From Lentinus brumalis (taxonomy: Eukaryota > Basidiomycota > Agaricomycetes > Polyporales > Polyporaceae): a DNA stretch of 64,000 nt. The DNA lies in contig MARA01000003.1 of assembly GCA_001792895.1 (NCBI GenBank), positions 62,001 to 126,000 on the forward strand. Direction: 5' to 3'. The notes beneath the pieces are model-generated. The model searched no databases. It worked only from the letters and a program-made list of their open reading frames with translations, and was not told the DNA's origin. Below are positions 23,643-36,450 of this stretch, piece after piece (the stretch's first letter is position 1; each line of letters begins with the position of its first letter). The position numbers and the translations under genes were made by a program.

Positions 23643-26600
23643 ATGGACCCCGGCTCCAGCAACCCGAACATTGGCCTCAACATCAAGAAGCAGGAAGACA
23701 TGGACGGCGACCCGAAGTCGGCCCAGAAATCCGAGCAGAAGCCTACCGTCAGGACGTTGAACAGGGTGCCCCGTATGTCTCCATTTCTATCCTCCCGTCA
23801 GACATCGGACCGTATTCACCGCAATAATTCTAGGTGCATGTGTACGTCCCGCATCCCTGGTTGCTCCAGCCTACTTCCCCGCTCACCCCCTCCTCTGCAG
23901 AATGCCTGTCGCAAACAGAAGATGCGCTGTGAGGGCGCAGAAAACCCCCCCTGCAGGCGCTGTCGGCATGCAGGCCTCGAATGCCTCTTCGAGAAGCCGC
24001 AGAGAGAGGCCAGTTTGACCGGCGAGGCTGGTTTAGAGTGAGTCCGTCGCGTCCTGCGCGCGTGCAGCGACGCTGAACCCCGTCGCACAGACGTATACGA
24101 AGTCTTGAGAACCATGTCGCCGATATTCGCCAGTCGCAGACCATCATCCAGAGCACGTTGATGGAGATCGCGGCACACCTCCGAGGTGGTGCCCCCCTCA
24201 CGTCGCGCTCGCCGTACCCGCCCCCCTTCGCTCACCATTCTCCGGGAGCACAGTCTCTGGGGTCGCCGGCAGTATCTACGCCATCCACCGGTGCGTAATC
24301 TTCTGCACGACAAGTCTCCGGTTCAAACCGGGTACGTTTCTAGTTACGAGTACAGTGCCGCCTGCCCACCCAATGGTCGCGGCACAGCGGCAGCACAGAG
24401 ACCCCCATCTACCGATGTACCCGCAAAGCCATCGTCCGGCAGGTCCAGACACCCATCCCCAGGCTGTCCCGATGTACAACAACGGCGCTCCGGTACACCC
24501 TCACCCGGGTGCACACGGACCCAGCCTGCCTCCATTCTCAAGCATTGAAACCATGGGTCCTCCGCGCTCCCAACCCACCAACGTTTCTTCCATGCGGTAC
24601 AATGCAGTTGATCAGCGGGGACGCCCGCAGGAGGGCCCAACCGGATCGAAACGAGCAGCTCCCCCCTCTTCGACTGTCACCAGCGCGGAGTCCTCCGAGG
24701 TTGAAGATGAAGGTGGGGAGCTCCCAGCTTCTGGTTTGGTGGCTCCTTGGGAAGTCTTGCGGGGATTGGCTGATGTCGCTATCGAGCGGGCCGCCAAGGT
24801 TCGTAGCAGGATCGCACGCGTTTTCAACACGGTCCGCTGACCTAGCATCGTCCTAATTTCCACAGGAGAATGGGGCAGAGAGCGAGGCACCCAGCCGCGC
24901 GCGGACATCCTCGCCCGAGCCCAGACAGGCTCGTCCAGCCAAGCGCAGAAAGGTGTACCACGCTCCGCGGTCGACGACGTTCCCAGATGGTAATGACATT
25001 CGTGCTCGCTGCAACACTAAACATATCTCATGATGTCCGTGCACAGTGGTTACTAAGAAGATCATTTCCGAGGCGGAAGCCCGCGAGCTCTTCAGAATGT
25101 ACGTGTCTCCGATGATGCGCCGACCGTCGTAGGTGGGGATCGGACGTTGACGAATTTGGGGTGCAGATTCTACCACGGGTGCTCCACGTTCCTGCCTGTG
25201 TTCGACGCGAATGTGGACACCTACGATGCGCTGCACGAGCGCTCGCCGTTTGCGGTCGATTGCATCTGCATGGTTGCCGCCAAGGTCAGGGACGGCGGCG
25301 GTAAGTCTTCCGGTATCACGGACAACGTTCGAAAGGCTGACAGTTCGATCTGGTCTGACAGGCAACCCCAGTGATATCTTCTTGAAGTGCTTGGAAGAGG
25401 TCCAGGCCATTTCTTGTGCTACTCTCTTTTCACCTGTTACGCGCCAGGAGGCTGTTCAAGCAATGAGTAAGAAGGTTTGTCCGCACTTGTAGTATCTAGC
25501 TGATCAGTGCCTTGATAGTCTTGGTCTCTGGATGGTCGGACAATGGGTGGCTGAGCGGTGGGCACGCTGTTCGCATGGCCATGGAACTTTGTGAGTTTGC
25601 GGCTCAGTCTCCGCGTGTTCGCGAGTAATTGGCTGACCTCCCGGCTCACAGCAATGCACAAGGCTTGGCCTGAGCTGTTGAAGAGGATGAAGGCCGGGAA
25701 GGCTTCGACATCAAGTAAGGACAGGCAGCTCGTCGTTGCCTCCCGGACCTGGTTCTGTCTGTACCTCTTCGAGCACCAGTACGTGCATCTGTTCAGACTA
25801 CCCCGCCGTGATTCTGATAGGCGTATCCCAGAATGTCTTACGGTACCGGACGGCCTGCTATCCTCAAGGACGACGAGAGCATCTGGCAATGCCGCCTTCT
25901 CCTCCAGCATCCCCTTGCTATCGAGGATGACATGCGGCTCGTCTCGACGGTGGAGCTCATGGCGATTCGCGAACGTGTTCATAACAATCTGTCGCCGCTC
26001 TTCGACCGCGCAGTCGACGAGATCACCTTCAACGTCCTTCGTGAAGCAGATATGGAGTTCCGGAATTGGTACGCGACCTGGGACCAGGCCTTCTCGCAGA
26101 AGTACGAAGATGCTGGTGAGCATTGTCCGCTATTTTTGGAGTGAGCTATCCCCAAACCTAACTTTGGACTAGCATTCTACCGGCAAAGTTTGCAGATTCA
26201 GCACCTCCACGCCGAGCTCTTCCACAACGCAACGGCTTTGCGCGGCATCGATGGACCGGAGGACGTTCAGAAGATGCCTCCTGCGCAGCGTGAACTTGCA
26301 ATTCGCTCGATCCAAATCGGGCGACAGATACTGGACATCACGGTCACTTCCCCTGCATACAGGGAGGGCATGAAATACGGTTTGTACCTGCGATACACTC
26401 AGGGTGTCACCCCAAACTTACTGAACGTTCTTCAGCGGTGCATTATACCCATGCGACTGCAACGTTTTCGGCATCATTCTTGCTGCGTCTGAGCAGGTTA
26501 TTGTGAGTCCAGGCCTGACCTGCGTCAGCGATTGCGCCACTCACCTCTGCCTCGTGTAGCCCTGAACAATACAATCTCCATGAAATCAGGCAATCTGTCG

Positions 26601-27125
26601 AACAGCTCGCGGCCCTTCTCGCGGAGGGTACGTGGACCTTCTTCTATCATTGTCACATTGATGTTCACGATAGCATGCGCAGTTCCCGGAAAGCGATATG
26701 CCTTGACCCTGCAGCTCATGCTGAAGCGCTTCAGGAAGAGGAGACAGTCGGTGTCGTCGCGCTCGCCCACCATGCCGAGGGACCAGCGGAATCGCTCCCA
26801 CAGCGATGCTGCCGGGTACTCGTCGGACGCCGTCAGCCACTCCGCAACCTCGCAGCCCCCGACGTCGCCGACGTTCGAGCCGCCGTACCAGCCCTCGCCC
26901 GAGTCCATGGCGCACATGGGGCCCGTGGGAATGCCCCAGCAATACGCTCAAGGGTACACGCCGAACATCGAGAATATCTGGCGCGGGTTCGAGACGACGT
27001 CGAACGAGCAGCTTCCGGTCTGGCTCTCCGACCAGACCCTCGGCGGCGCGTCGTTCTCCGCGAACGGTATCGACGCGTTTTTGCTGCCCGCGGACTATCT
27101 GCCTGCTGCTCCGCAAATCTGGTAA
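23643..27125 (+). CDS. Zn(II)2Cys6 fungal-specific transcription factor
   Basis: Sixteen exons (23643-23772, 23834-23841, 23901-24037, 24091-24290, 24356-24798, 24866-24989, 25047-25098, 25167-25300, 25362-25466, 25519-25590, 25652-25778, 25832-26115, 26173-26379, 26436-26502, 26560-26627, 26683-27125) give 866 aa. The zinc cluster near residue 46 has C-x2-C-x6-C-x7-C-x2-C-x6-C spacing (ACNACRKQKMRC, then CRRCRHAGLEC). A dimerisation coiled coil (RIRSLENHVADIRQSQ), a Pro/Gln-rich stretch and a basic region (PAKRRKVYHAP) follow. The fungal transcription factor regulatory domain spans about residues 370-720 (STFLPVFDANVDTYD, TWFCLYLFEHQMSYGTGRP). The first cysteine is encoded by an 8-nt exon. 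The target pathway cannot be read from the sequence. Confidence 0.93.
23834..23841 (+). other. 8-nt microexon in the zinc-cluster gene
   Basis: The exon GTGCATGT lies between acceptor ttctag and donor gtacgt. It gives R-A-C, placing the first zinc-binding cysteine two residues before the cysteine of the next exon (C-N-A-C). Without it the zinc cluster is broken and the frame lost. Confidence 0.85.
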
Positions 27126-27755
27126 CATGTTTCCCAACCGCAACACTCCTTTATTCCTTGCTTCTGCCTCCCTGCTGTAGCTATCTTCCTCACTTCTCTC
27201 TCTTGCTCCGCTTGCTCTCTGTACATGCGAATCTCTCGTTCTTTACTCCCTTACCTCAGCTCCACTTGCAATGCTCGGATGTTGTCACGAATAGTGGGAG
27301 CTGTCTCTCGTCACCCGTGTTGTTGGAAGTAGAAGTATCACCGTTATGACGACTGGTATGACCTCTGTACTGCCATGCTACGATGCTCAGATACTGCGAT
27401 ACCCTCTCTCCCCTCCCTCACTCATGCATCCACTGTATCGTTGTTTTCCCCCCTCGATGACCGTTATGACATGCATCACTGCCATCTTCATCCATATGTG
27501 CACTTTTTCCGTTATTCCTACTCAGACACCACGCTCAACTCTTCCCCCCTCTCGCTGTGTAGTAGAGCGTGCTTATACACGAAAATGCACTCTATTGCAA
27601 CAACGCCCAGAGGAGTTGAATAGCCGCCGGCGGTGCCGACGCGGGGAAGAGAGAAGCGCCGGGGCGCGTCCCGAGCACATTGCCATTTCGGGCACGTGGC
27701 AAATTTTTGGTAAGAACCGTCTCTTGCGCCTGCCCTCATCAGGCTCGACTACTGG
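27126..27755. other. Intergenic region, no gene seen
   Basis: This 630-bp stretch holds the 3' region of the transcription factor gene, pyrimidine-rich sequence, and the upstream region of the WDR75-like gene. Open frames are short and unsupported. Confidence 0.5.
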
Positions 27756-30700
27756 ATGCCTGTGGCTGTCGACCGGACGCGTGCGATGACTGCGTCCGTC
27801 GTACCTGCTTCTCCTGTAAAACCCTCTCAGGATGCAGCACACCCGGACGCACAAACCCCAAACCCGAGGAAGCGGAGGAAGGCCAAAGGAAAAGAGGTGG
27901 AGGAGGTAGAGGAGGAGGCTTGGTCTTGGAAGTCGCTCACGGACTCGTCTGCAAGCCGGGTACCGCCAATCTTTACGCGGGATGGGAGGTGCGTCGCTGT
28001 GTTTATGGGTGCGGTGCGTTCACTCACGTCCGCGTTTGTGCAGCTACTTTTTCTCCGCCTCGGGACCCTCGGTGAAGATCCACTCGGTTGCGACCGGGGA
28101 GGTCGTCTCGACGCTCACGCCGCCCCCGAGCAGCGTGTCTGCTGGTGCGGGAAGCTCGCAGCACTCGGACACCGTCGCCTCGGCGATCCTCAATCCGCAG
28201 AACCCTTTCCAGCTGATCACAGGCTCGCTGGACGGATACATTCGCGTATGGGACTTCCTCGACGCCTCGCTCCTCCAGACGATCAGCATCTCGCTGCCCA
28301 TTTTCCACATCGCCGCGCATGAGACTCTGAACGGCTGCATCTTCGTCTCCGCCGCTCGGCCGACGAAGAAAAAGACCAAAGGTGCGCCCTCCGCCCTTGC
28401 CTGCGAAGATCGTTCGTTAAGTTGTGTCTCCTAGCTGGCGTTGCGACGGCGGAGGATAACGTGGTTGTTCTGCGCGTGTCTCTGACACCGAATGCTGCGT
28501 CGGCTGGCTCGTCTGTCCAGACTTCGTCCGAGATCGTCGCTGTGGGCAAGACGAGGTCGACGGCTGGCTTGGCCGTGTCGCCGAGTGGAGCATGGCTCGT
28601 CGCGATAGCTGGCCACAAGGCGTATGTCTGCCAGACAGCCAATCTCAGTGCCGGGTTCACCAAGTTTGTGTCTCCGGAGCGGTTGACGTGCTTGGCGTTC
28701 CACCCGGCGGAGGAGTACTTCGCGACTGGAGACGCCTCGGGGTGCATTCGACTGTGGTACTGCTTGAACGAGTCGGCTACTGTCAAGACGCCTGGTGTCG
28801 AGAAGACTGCTCAGACGACCACTCTGCATTGGCACGCTCACGCCGTCTCGTCCCTCATGTTCACAGCGAACGGAGCCTACTTGCTCAGCGGTGGAGAGGA
28901 AGCGGTATTGGTCATCTGGCAACTGCACTCCGGTAAAAAGGAGTTTGTACCTCGTGTCGGGTCTCCCATCGTCCACGTTGCACTGCTCAGTACTGCGGGA
29001 GAGGAAGAGTACCTCCTCACGCTTGCCGATGCGTCCTTTGTCTTCGTGCGCGCCTCGTCCCTCAAAATCTCGAGATCAATAGCACGGATCAAGCTAGGTG
29101 AGCCATGTTCGCCTACCTGGTCTGAGCGTACCTAACGTCTTCCAGACCCCGCAATATCTCACGATCGACCGTCGACTTCCACGAATGTTCCCCTCGCTGT
29201 TCACTCATTATCGTCTACCCTCATCCTGCCGTCCTCTCATCCATCCTCCCTGCAAACCTTTGCCCCATCTTCATCGAAACTACTTTCCGAGCTCGAGGTG
29301 GCTCCCTCCAATCGTGTATCAAGACGGGATGACAAGCCTTTACAGCCTGCACGGATTGAGCATACAGTTCTCTCTGACGGTGGTGACTGGATGGCCACGG
29401 TGGACACGCGAGAAGGAGACGAGTCGTTTAAACCGGAGGTCTACATGAAGATCTGGCAGTGGGATCGCAAATCAAGCTCGTGGATCCTGAACACCCGTAT
29501 TGACCGACCCCATGGATCGAAGAGGGTGTCTGGCATTGCGTTCCGCCCGGGTATGCGGTCTGCGGATCATTTGCTCCTCGCCACTGTCGGAGAGGACGGG
29601 AACATCAAGACATGGAGGATACGTTCCGTGAAGACGAAGTCGGAAGTTGAAGGTACATCTCATGTTCCTGGGGAATGCTTCGGTGTACTCATGCCATCGT
29701 AGAGTTCTGGGTTGCTCGGTCGACACTCCGATTCCGTACCGAGACACCTACCGATGTGTCTTGGTCTCCGGATGGCTCGTTGCTCGCCGTGTCAGTCGGT
29801 TCCCATATTGCCATCTACGAGCCGAACACGAATGCTCTGTGTCAGGTCCTGACTTGCCCTGATGTTGCGACAGTCTCGGGTGTGCACTTCGTGGGGTCAA
29901 GCGGCCGCTACCTCGCTGTCAGCGGGGCGCGCGATATCTTCTTGTGGGATCTGGTCTTCCAGACCTGTACGTATTCTCTTTCTCCCACTACATTACCTGA
30001 CAAAGCTGAATGCCAATATCATTCCAGTACGATGGCGGTATCACAGCTCGGCAGCGATTGAACGCGTTGTCCCCCACCCCACGGAAGAGCAGCTTGCGGT
30101 CATGGAACGCGTCCCTGCACCGACGACCGCGGATGCCCCGACTACGAGAGCTCTGGTGCTCTCCCCTTACTCGTCGACCCCCGTGTCTGTTCGGACATTG
30201 CCCTTCCAGCTGCGCAGCGTTGTCGCTGTCCCATCCACAGGGTTCTTCCCCACTGATCCGTCGGGATTCACGCTCGTCGGCATCACAGACGCGTGGAGCG
30301 TTGTCGTGTTCGGGGACGACGTACAGCTGCCAGAAGAGGAAGGCGCATCTGCACAGGGTATCACACAAGACGCGACGATTAAGAAGCACACACTCTTCCA
30401 CGACATCTTCGGAGCGTCTGCGTTCACTGATCTCGCTACGGCACCTGGCCCTTCCACAGTGGCTACCTCCGCGCAACCGTGGAAAGGGCAGGACATCGCG
30501 GAGATCTTCGACGCACCTGCGCATCTCATGCCCCCTCTCGAGCTGCTCTTTGACACCGTCATGGATGGCTTCCTCGCCGAGCGACCGGAGGATGACCAAC
30601 CGGAGGCTGATGCGGGCGAGGACGAGGAGATGGACGTGGACGAGGACGAGGCCGTCGAGGAGGCTGACCGGCCGTCGAAGGCTGCGCCGCTCGATCGTGT

Positions 30701-31046
30701 GGTCGACAGGCAGGAGATGGGCGGATTCGTGCAGCTGTTCATGCAGTTTGCCATCAAAGGTTCGTTTGTCCGCCATCTTCTCACACACTCCCAGGCTCAC
30801 TGGACAACTCCAATAGCCCCGCCACCAAGGACCATGCCCCAGGTCAACGGCGTGCGCAAACCGAACAGCGTACCTCCACATCTGAACGGCGCCCGACCCG
30901 CGCCTTCGACACCCAAAGCGACTCCGAAATCGAACGGCGTGCAGCCCAACGGGCACGCATACACGCCGAGTCGTCCGCCCCCAGCACCAGAAGCGGACGA
31001 CACCCCCGCAAAAGCGGGCAAGAAACGGAAAAAATCTCTAGGTTGA
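27756..31046 (+). CDS. UTP17: U3 snoRNP t-UTP protein, WDR75/Utp17 (Nan1)-like
   Basis: Exons 27756-27988, 28044-28381, 28435-29097, 29146-29652, 29703-29966, 30028-30759 and 30817-31046 give 988 aa. WD40-type repeats run through both halves (FQLITGSLDGYIRVWDF, AFHPAEEYFATGDASGCIRLW, LSGGEEAVLVIWQ, PTDVSWSPDGSLLAVSVGSH). The segment LHWHAHAVSSLMFTANGAYL followed by SGKKEFVPRVGSPI is diagnostic of WDR75/Nan1, a t-UTP subunit of the SSU processome that links rDNA transcription to 18S pre-rRNA processing in the nucleolus. An acidic stretch (about residues 835-865) and a Lys-rich tail follow. A methionine at 27786 is an alternative start. Confidence 0.9.
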
Positions 31047-31413
31047 GGTTGATGAAAGGTCCTTGTGTTGTACATACTCATCTGCGTGTGTGTGTATCTA
31101 CCGAGACCTTCTTGGTTTGGTTGGTTGAGGTGTGGGGGGTCGCTGGATTAGAGGGCCTTTGTCACACTGCATCACTAGCTCGCTGTCGGTTCCGTCATCT
31201 CGCATGCTCATCAAGTACCTTATACATTTGCATCGATAGCTGTCATGTTGTGGTCTTGTCATACGCAGCAAATATTTCTCTCTCGCTATCTCTCCAAGCT
31301 GCAGCTCTTCAAGAGATCCTGATTGTGAAAGGCGATAGAATGTGCTATGGTTACATTGTCATGCAAGTGAGTCCGTGTAGTGTGTGGGGGATTCCATGTG
31401 ACTAGGATGTGAA
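31047..31413. other. Convergent 3' region
   Basis: This 367-bp stretch lies between the 3' ends of the WDR75-like gene and the homeodomain gene. It has no coding signal and probably holds both 3' UTRs. Confidence 0.5.
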
Positions 31414-32875
31414 CTAGAGTAAGTCGATCGAGTGCTTGAGACCAAGGAGGAGGGTCGCGCCGAGGACAAGGTCCGGGGAACATATCGCATGGTACTCCTC
31501 CGGGATGTGGAGTCGCCGACGCTTGGATGGCCTGAGGGCATCCTTCCCTATCCGAAGACAATGGTGCGCCGCGAGGTCGTCTTCGAAGTCGCTGCTCTCC
31601 CCGGAAGAGTCGTCCTCGTCACGGTAGACCAGAAGGCCGTGCTTACGACGCGCGGCCGAGTTGGCGCAAGCCCACTCCAGGCTCGGTTGGTACGTTCGGA
31701 GTGCGGCCGGAGGAGTGTTGCTGGAATTGCTGAGAGGCAGTGTGCTAAGAGACGGCGAATCGAACGTGAATGTAGTTGCAGTTGAATGGCTGTGCTGAGG
31801 ACTGGGTGGGGACGAGGCCTTGAAGTGAACGTGGCGGAAGCCGTCCCCGGAGGAGTCGCGTACCGTGACGGAACTGGCGCGAGAGGAAGCGACGGGAGGT
31901 TGCAGGAGTGCTTGGAGTGCCAGCGCCCCATGTGACGGGGGCTTGTCGACCAGAGAGTCCTCACTACCAGACGAGATCGTGATGTCTGGTGGGGCCGCTG
32001 GATGAGTGGCTCGGCTGAAGCCTTGAGACTGGGTCCTCGTTGGATGGGAGGTGCTGGTACCTGTGATCGTCGAGCGAGGGACTTTCCGCTTCCCGAAGAG
32101 GCATTCGTGTGTCGCGCACGAGATTTCGCAGGGGGGGCTGGAGGTTTGGGAATCCGTATCCGCATTGTGGTCTCTGAACCCGACGTCGCAGCGACTGCGG
32201 AACCTGGCAAACGAATGGTCTGCGTCTGCGTCTCGTTGGAAGGCCCCGGCGGGGTCACTTCGATTGAACCAGCCTGAGCCGAGGTCTTGGTCGAGGTTGT
32301 GAGCTTCGCCCGCTTTTCAGCACGAGTGGGCAGCGGCTTGGTGGGACGCTTGCGAGGAGTCGCCCGAGGGCCTGCAGGTTGAGGGGTCGGCGAAGTTGTG
32401 GTTTCCGGGGTGCTACGGACTGTTAAACCTTTCGCCAAAGCCGCAGCCGTGTGTGCTTTCCGCCGTCTGTCTTGCCTCCTGTTCTGGAACCATATCATCA
32501 CGCTCTTGAGGGTCCTGCAACAGGCGGTATGTATGCTGTTCTACGCGGGGCTTGTTGAATGGGTTCATCACCAAGGACTCACATGTCAATCTCTTTCGCC
32601 AATGCATCCTTGTCATCCCTGCTCGGATGGGTGTTCGCCTGGTACAGCTCCTCCAACCGTTGAAGCTGCTGGTCGGTCAGCTTGTGCCTCCTCCGCTTCT
32701 CCGGGAGGGCATATGGAGGAGCAACTGGCTCCATCGAGGAGGCCTGCATCACTGCGATATCCGGAACAGCTGGTGTCTCGTCTGGGAACGGTGTTGTCTC
32801 CGCTTCTGCTTTGGCGGGCACGCTGTGGGAGCATGAGCGGGTCTTGCGGGGGGGAGGGGGTGTCGCGGTGGTCAT
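31414..32875 (-). CDS. Homeodomain transcription factor, copy 1 (apparent 1-nt frameshift)
   Basis: Exons are 32583-32875 and 31414-32514, about 464 aa. The homeodomain (about residues 62-118) runs from RRRHKLTDQQLQRLEELY to SVMIWFQNRRQDRRRK; the intron falls just before helix 3. The frame breaks in exon 2: one more C in the C7 run (32131-32137 on the plus strand) joins it to a frame ending PSLEWACAN, an acidic SSGESSDFEDD stretch and VLGATLLLGLK. These C-terminal pieces also occur in the homeodomain gene at 36451-37445 (RSLEWACAK, MEAAIALLGFK), so the corrected frame is well supported. A 38-nt intron is a weaker explanation. The regulatory targets are unknown. Confidence 0.85.
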
Positions 32876-33347
32876 GATGGGCGTGAGGTCGTGTACGGTA
32901 GGATTAGTCTTGATTACGGTGCATGTAGAGTACGAGGGTATACAGATGCGGCTTTCCGCAGAGGGATAGCCGCGTCGCGGAGGTTGTGGTCAACAATGCG
33001 GACGCGTCGGACTCGCCCAATGGGGTTCCCGCCTCACGGTCTCGTGACCGCGTTCCATTAAGAACGTCTGCCCCGAGTAGCAATCCCGGCCGCATCGAGG
33101 GTATGAACGTCACATAACCAAACTATGGTATTGGAAGAAGTTACAAAGTCTGCCAACAGGAGGAATAGTGCGCGGAGATACCGTGAGTATGATACTGATG
33201 TCCATGATGGTCCGTTGCAACAAACAAACTACCGTTTCACATGGTCCGACCGTCCTAGGCGGCCTGTACTGTCTGCGCATGGCATGTTAGTCCTTGCAGA
33301 GAGTATGTAGGTGAGGGCTACAAAGAGAGGTGGCGATCACGTCAACC
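32876..33347. other. Intergenic region, no gene seen
   Basis: This 472-bp stretch lies between the homeodomain gene start and the stop codon of heparinase-like copy 2, both on the minus strand. No coding signal or clear core promoter was found. Confidence 0.45.
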
Positions 33348-35822
33348 TCAGTTATGACTTGTCAGCGACCAGTCGTCGATCGCGACAGCCGGCGGCGTCT
33401 TGAAGTCGCTCGCGGACATGCCGGCCCACTGCGGGTTGAACAGCACCTGCAGCGAGTACGTTCCAGCCGGGAGGTTGATCATGACCACCGTCACGCCCGG
33501 GTTCTCCTGGTCCGACGCATCCGGGGGCAGGGGAGGATCATCCGAGAAGCGCACTGCCGGGCCCGTGGTGATGCTCACGCCGTTAGGCGGGTTCAGGATC
33601 GTCATCTGCAGCGTTTTGTCGCCAATCTTCAGCGTCGCAGAGGTGCCATCCACAGTGACGGTCGCGTTGGTGTGCATGCGCCACATGATGTCGCCCGATG
33701 CGTTGATGTCGTCCTGCAGGAGGACTTGCTTACGGCCATTGATCGTGCGGATACCACGCTTGAACGACGAGCTGCACGGATCAATTGGACATTAACAAAC
33801 CGTGTTCAGCTCAAGAGGCAACGAAGCAACTTACACGTTATCGTATCCGCTCGTCAAGTCAGCCGTGAAGTAAGCGGTGGAGTCGCTGGGGACCTGGAGG
33901 ACCGTGCTCGAGTCCTGCTTGGTACCCGACGAGTCGAACTTGATCGACGGTGCCGCCTTCACAAGTTGGTTCGCCTTGTTGACGAGGATCGTGTTCTGAC
34001 CCTCTGTCCGCTTGCGGTAGTACAGCCACCTCTGAGCGTCCTGGTCGTCGGAGTTGAAGTAGCCGGGGAGAGGTAGTCGCCCGAACCGAGCTCTCCTGCC
34101 CAGCGCGTGCCCATCGCGTCCAGGACGAAATCACCAAGGTCCAGATCGTTGTGCGTCTGGTGGCCCTGCAGCGTACCCGCCTTGATCGCAACGTAAAGCG
34201 CGTCCTCGTCCGTCCAGGAGCTGCGCATCGCTGCCCATTGGTCTGTGTTGTTGTCGAAGACGTGGTCGAGAGCAAGCCCGTCCCAGAACGCGCCGGATAC
34301 GGTGGGGTTGTACCAGAACATGCTGTTTGGCTCGGGTGCGTCGTGCTGGTCGCGCTGGAAGAGCACGTACTCGGGGTGCTTGAGCTGGTCACCCAGAACA
34401 GCATCGAGTTTGCGGTCGTGGAGAACTTGTTCGGGCCATGGTCGCCATATGCGAAGAGGGAGCCGGGACCGGTCACGTACATGTGGTAGAGACCAGTCTT
34501 GCCAAGGTCCTCGTTGTTGGTGAGCAGACCGAAATCAGAGCCCGTCGCAGTCATCAACGACGAAGTCATCTCGGCAAGGCCGGTAGTACCGAAGTACCAG
34601 TAGTTCGCGGTCTCTGCCCACGTGCCATCGGAGGAAACGGCGAAGACGCAGTTCTCGAGCGCGTTAGGCACCGACTTTGCGAGAATCTGCTCGGCAATAC
34701 CACTCGTATCATCTCCGAGGATGGCAAGGGCGCCCATGGTGAGACCGCTGTTGCTGACACAGTTCCAGTTGCCCTTGATGTTTCCGAACCACCAGCCAGT
34801 GCTGTAGGCATCCAGGCCCGGCTGCAGACCGTAGAAGATCATGGACGTGCGGATCTGGCTCTTCTGCTCATCCGTCCAAGCATCGTACAGCCAGTCGTAT
34901 CCGATCGCGAACGCCGCCGTGAACTCTGCGGTGTCGAGGAAGTGGGAGGGGTTCCATTTGTCCTGGCCATCGGGACCAAATGGCGTCGTCCCGTTACCAG
35001 CTGCGTTCTATCGAAGTCGGACGAACGCGTTAGTATAGAGCGGGGGCATGCTTCGCATGCTGATTCTCACCTGGAGCTCCTTGAACGTCCTGTCCACCCA
35101 CTTGGTATCATTCGTCATCCGGTACACGTATGAGAATGCCTTCACGCGCATCTTGATCTCACGGGCGTTGTCCAAAATACCGCTGCCGCCGTCCAGGTGG
35201 TACTGGACCACAGGGAGGTTATAGTACACGGAGGCATTGCCGAAAATAGTCTCGTTCCAGACCTTGAGGTACGGGTCGGTCGTGATGAGCTTAGAGAGCG
35301 CCTCCCACTTGTACGCAGGAGCAATGAGACGCGGCCGGTCGGAGCGCACGGAGGTGGGGGAAGGGTCTGAGGGCTGGAAGGGGTCTGCGGGCCATGCAAG
35401 GGCGGCGTTGTTCGAGGGATGGAACGTGGGGGTCGTGTACGCTGCAGTGTTGGTCTGTGGGCGGTATGAAATCAGGGGTCGCGCTTGCATGCCGAATGGG
35501 AAATGCACCGAGTACTCACGGTAGAGGGGTATAGCGGCAGGAGGTACTGGCTGTCGGTGCCCGTAGGGAAGACGCCAATCTCTTGCTTGATGCTCGCCGC
35601 CTGACTCGCGGCGGCCTCGCCAGTCGGGGAGGAGCCAGCCGCGGCTGCGTTTGATGATGATGAGGAGGAGTTCTTGTGCGCACGGCTACCAAGGACGCCG
35701 CCGAGGACGGCAGCAAGGATGACAGCTATGGCGACGGGAACACCGATCCAGAGCCATTTCCTGGTCGTGCGTTTGGGTTGGGATGTGGTGAGACCGGACG
35801 TCTCGTTGGCGTAGTCGGCCAT
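33348..35822 (-). CDS. Membrane-anchored heparinase II/III-like lyase, copy 2 (two apparent 1-nt frameshifts)
   Basis: Exons are 35520-35822, 35071-35454, 33835-35007 and 33348-33771, about 761 aa when read across the breaks. The layout matches copy 1: short cytoplasmic tail, one membrane segment (WLWIGVPVAIAVILAAVLGG, about residues 24-46), Ser-rich stalk, then the lyase region with NWNCVSNSGLTMGAL and GHQTHNDLDLGDFVLDAMG. The last exon, missing from copy 1 here, encodes a beta-rich C-terminal domain ending DWSLTSHN. Against copy 1, the frame slips at CCC 34392-34394 and at GGGG 34065-34068 (plus strand); one extra base at each restores homology (MLFWGDQLKHPEY and LSPGYFNSDDQ). Pseudogenisation is possible, but the rest is intact. 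Confidence 0.85.
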
Positions 35823-36450
35823 GACGTCGAGGCGAGACTGCCGCGGCGGGATGGGGATAAGCGGGGCACAGAAGGGGAGCTAAACGAGCGACGGGGGAAA
35901 AGAGTCAAGGATATAAGTCCGCGCAAGCGGGCGCGAAGGAATAGGCGGGTCGTTGCCTCGCCGCCGGGACCGTTGAAGTTTTGGGAGGAGGAGGAAGGGG
36001 AGAGTCAAGGCGGTGGGCGTCGGAGGGCCCCCGGGTTACATACTTTCAGAGCCGGGCTGGTGTCCCCGTGCAAGCCTCCGCGCTGCACAGCATTCATGCA
36101 TCCAGCCGTGCCGAGCATGCCCGCGCCGGACTGGACTGGAACACCATACTCAACTCACGCCTAGACAAGGAAACCAGAGGTATAATGGCAGAAAATGCGG
36201 CGGTATAATGACAACATGCACGGAGATGTGTATCTACAGAAGAATAAGTATCATCGTAAATAATCATGGCGGTCATGGATTCGTCTCTAATACGTGTCAG
36301 CCTCCGGGCGCACCCACGACGCGACCACAGCTGCAAAACGTACACGAAACATATGCAAGAGGCATCCAATGTTGATGGTTCCAGTCCGATGTTCGTACAG
36401 GCTCAGAGCGCACATAGACCTATTTCTCCGATTCCTCGCGGCATGAAAAC
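35823..36450. other. Intergenic region, no gene seen
   Basis: This 628-bp stretch holds the upstream region of heparinase-like copy 2 and the 3' region of homeodomain copy 2. Nothing coding is supported. Confidence 0.45.
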
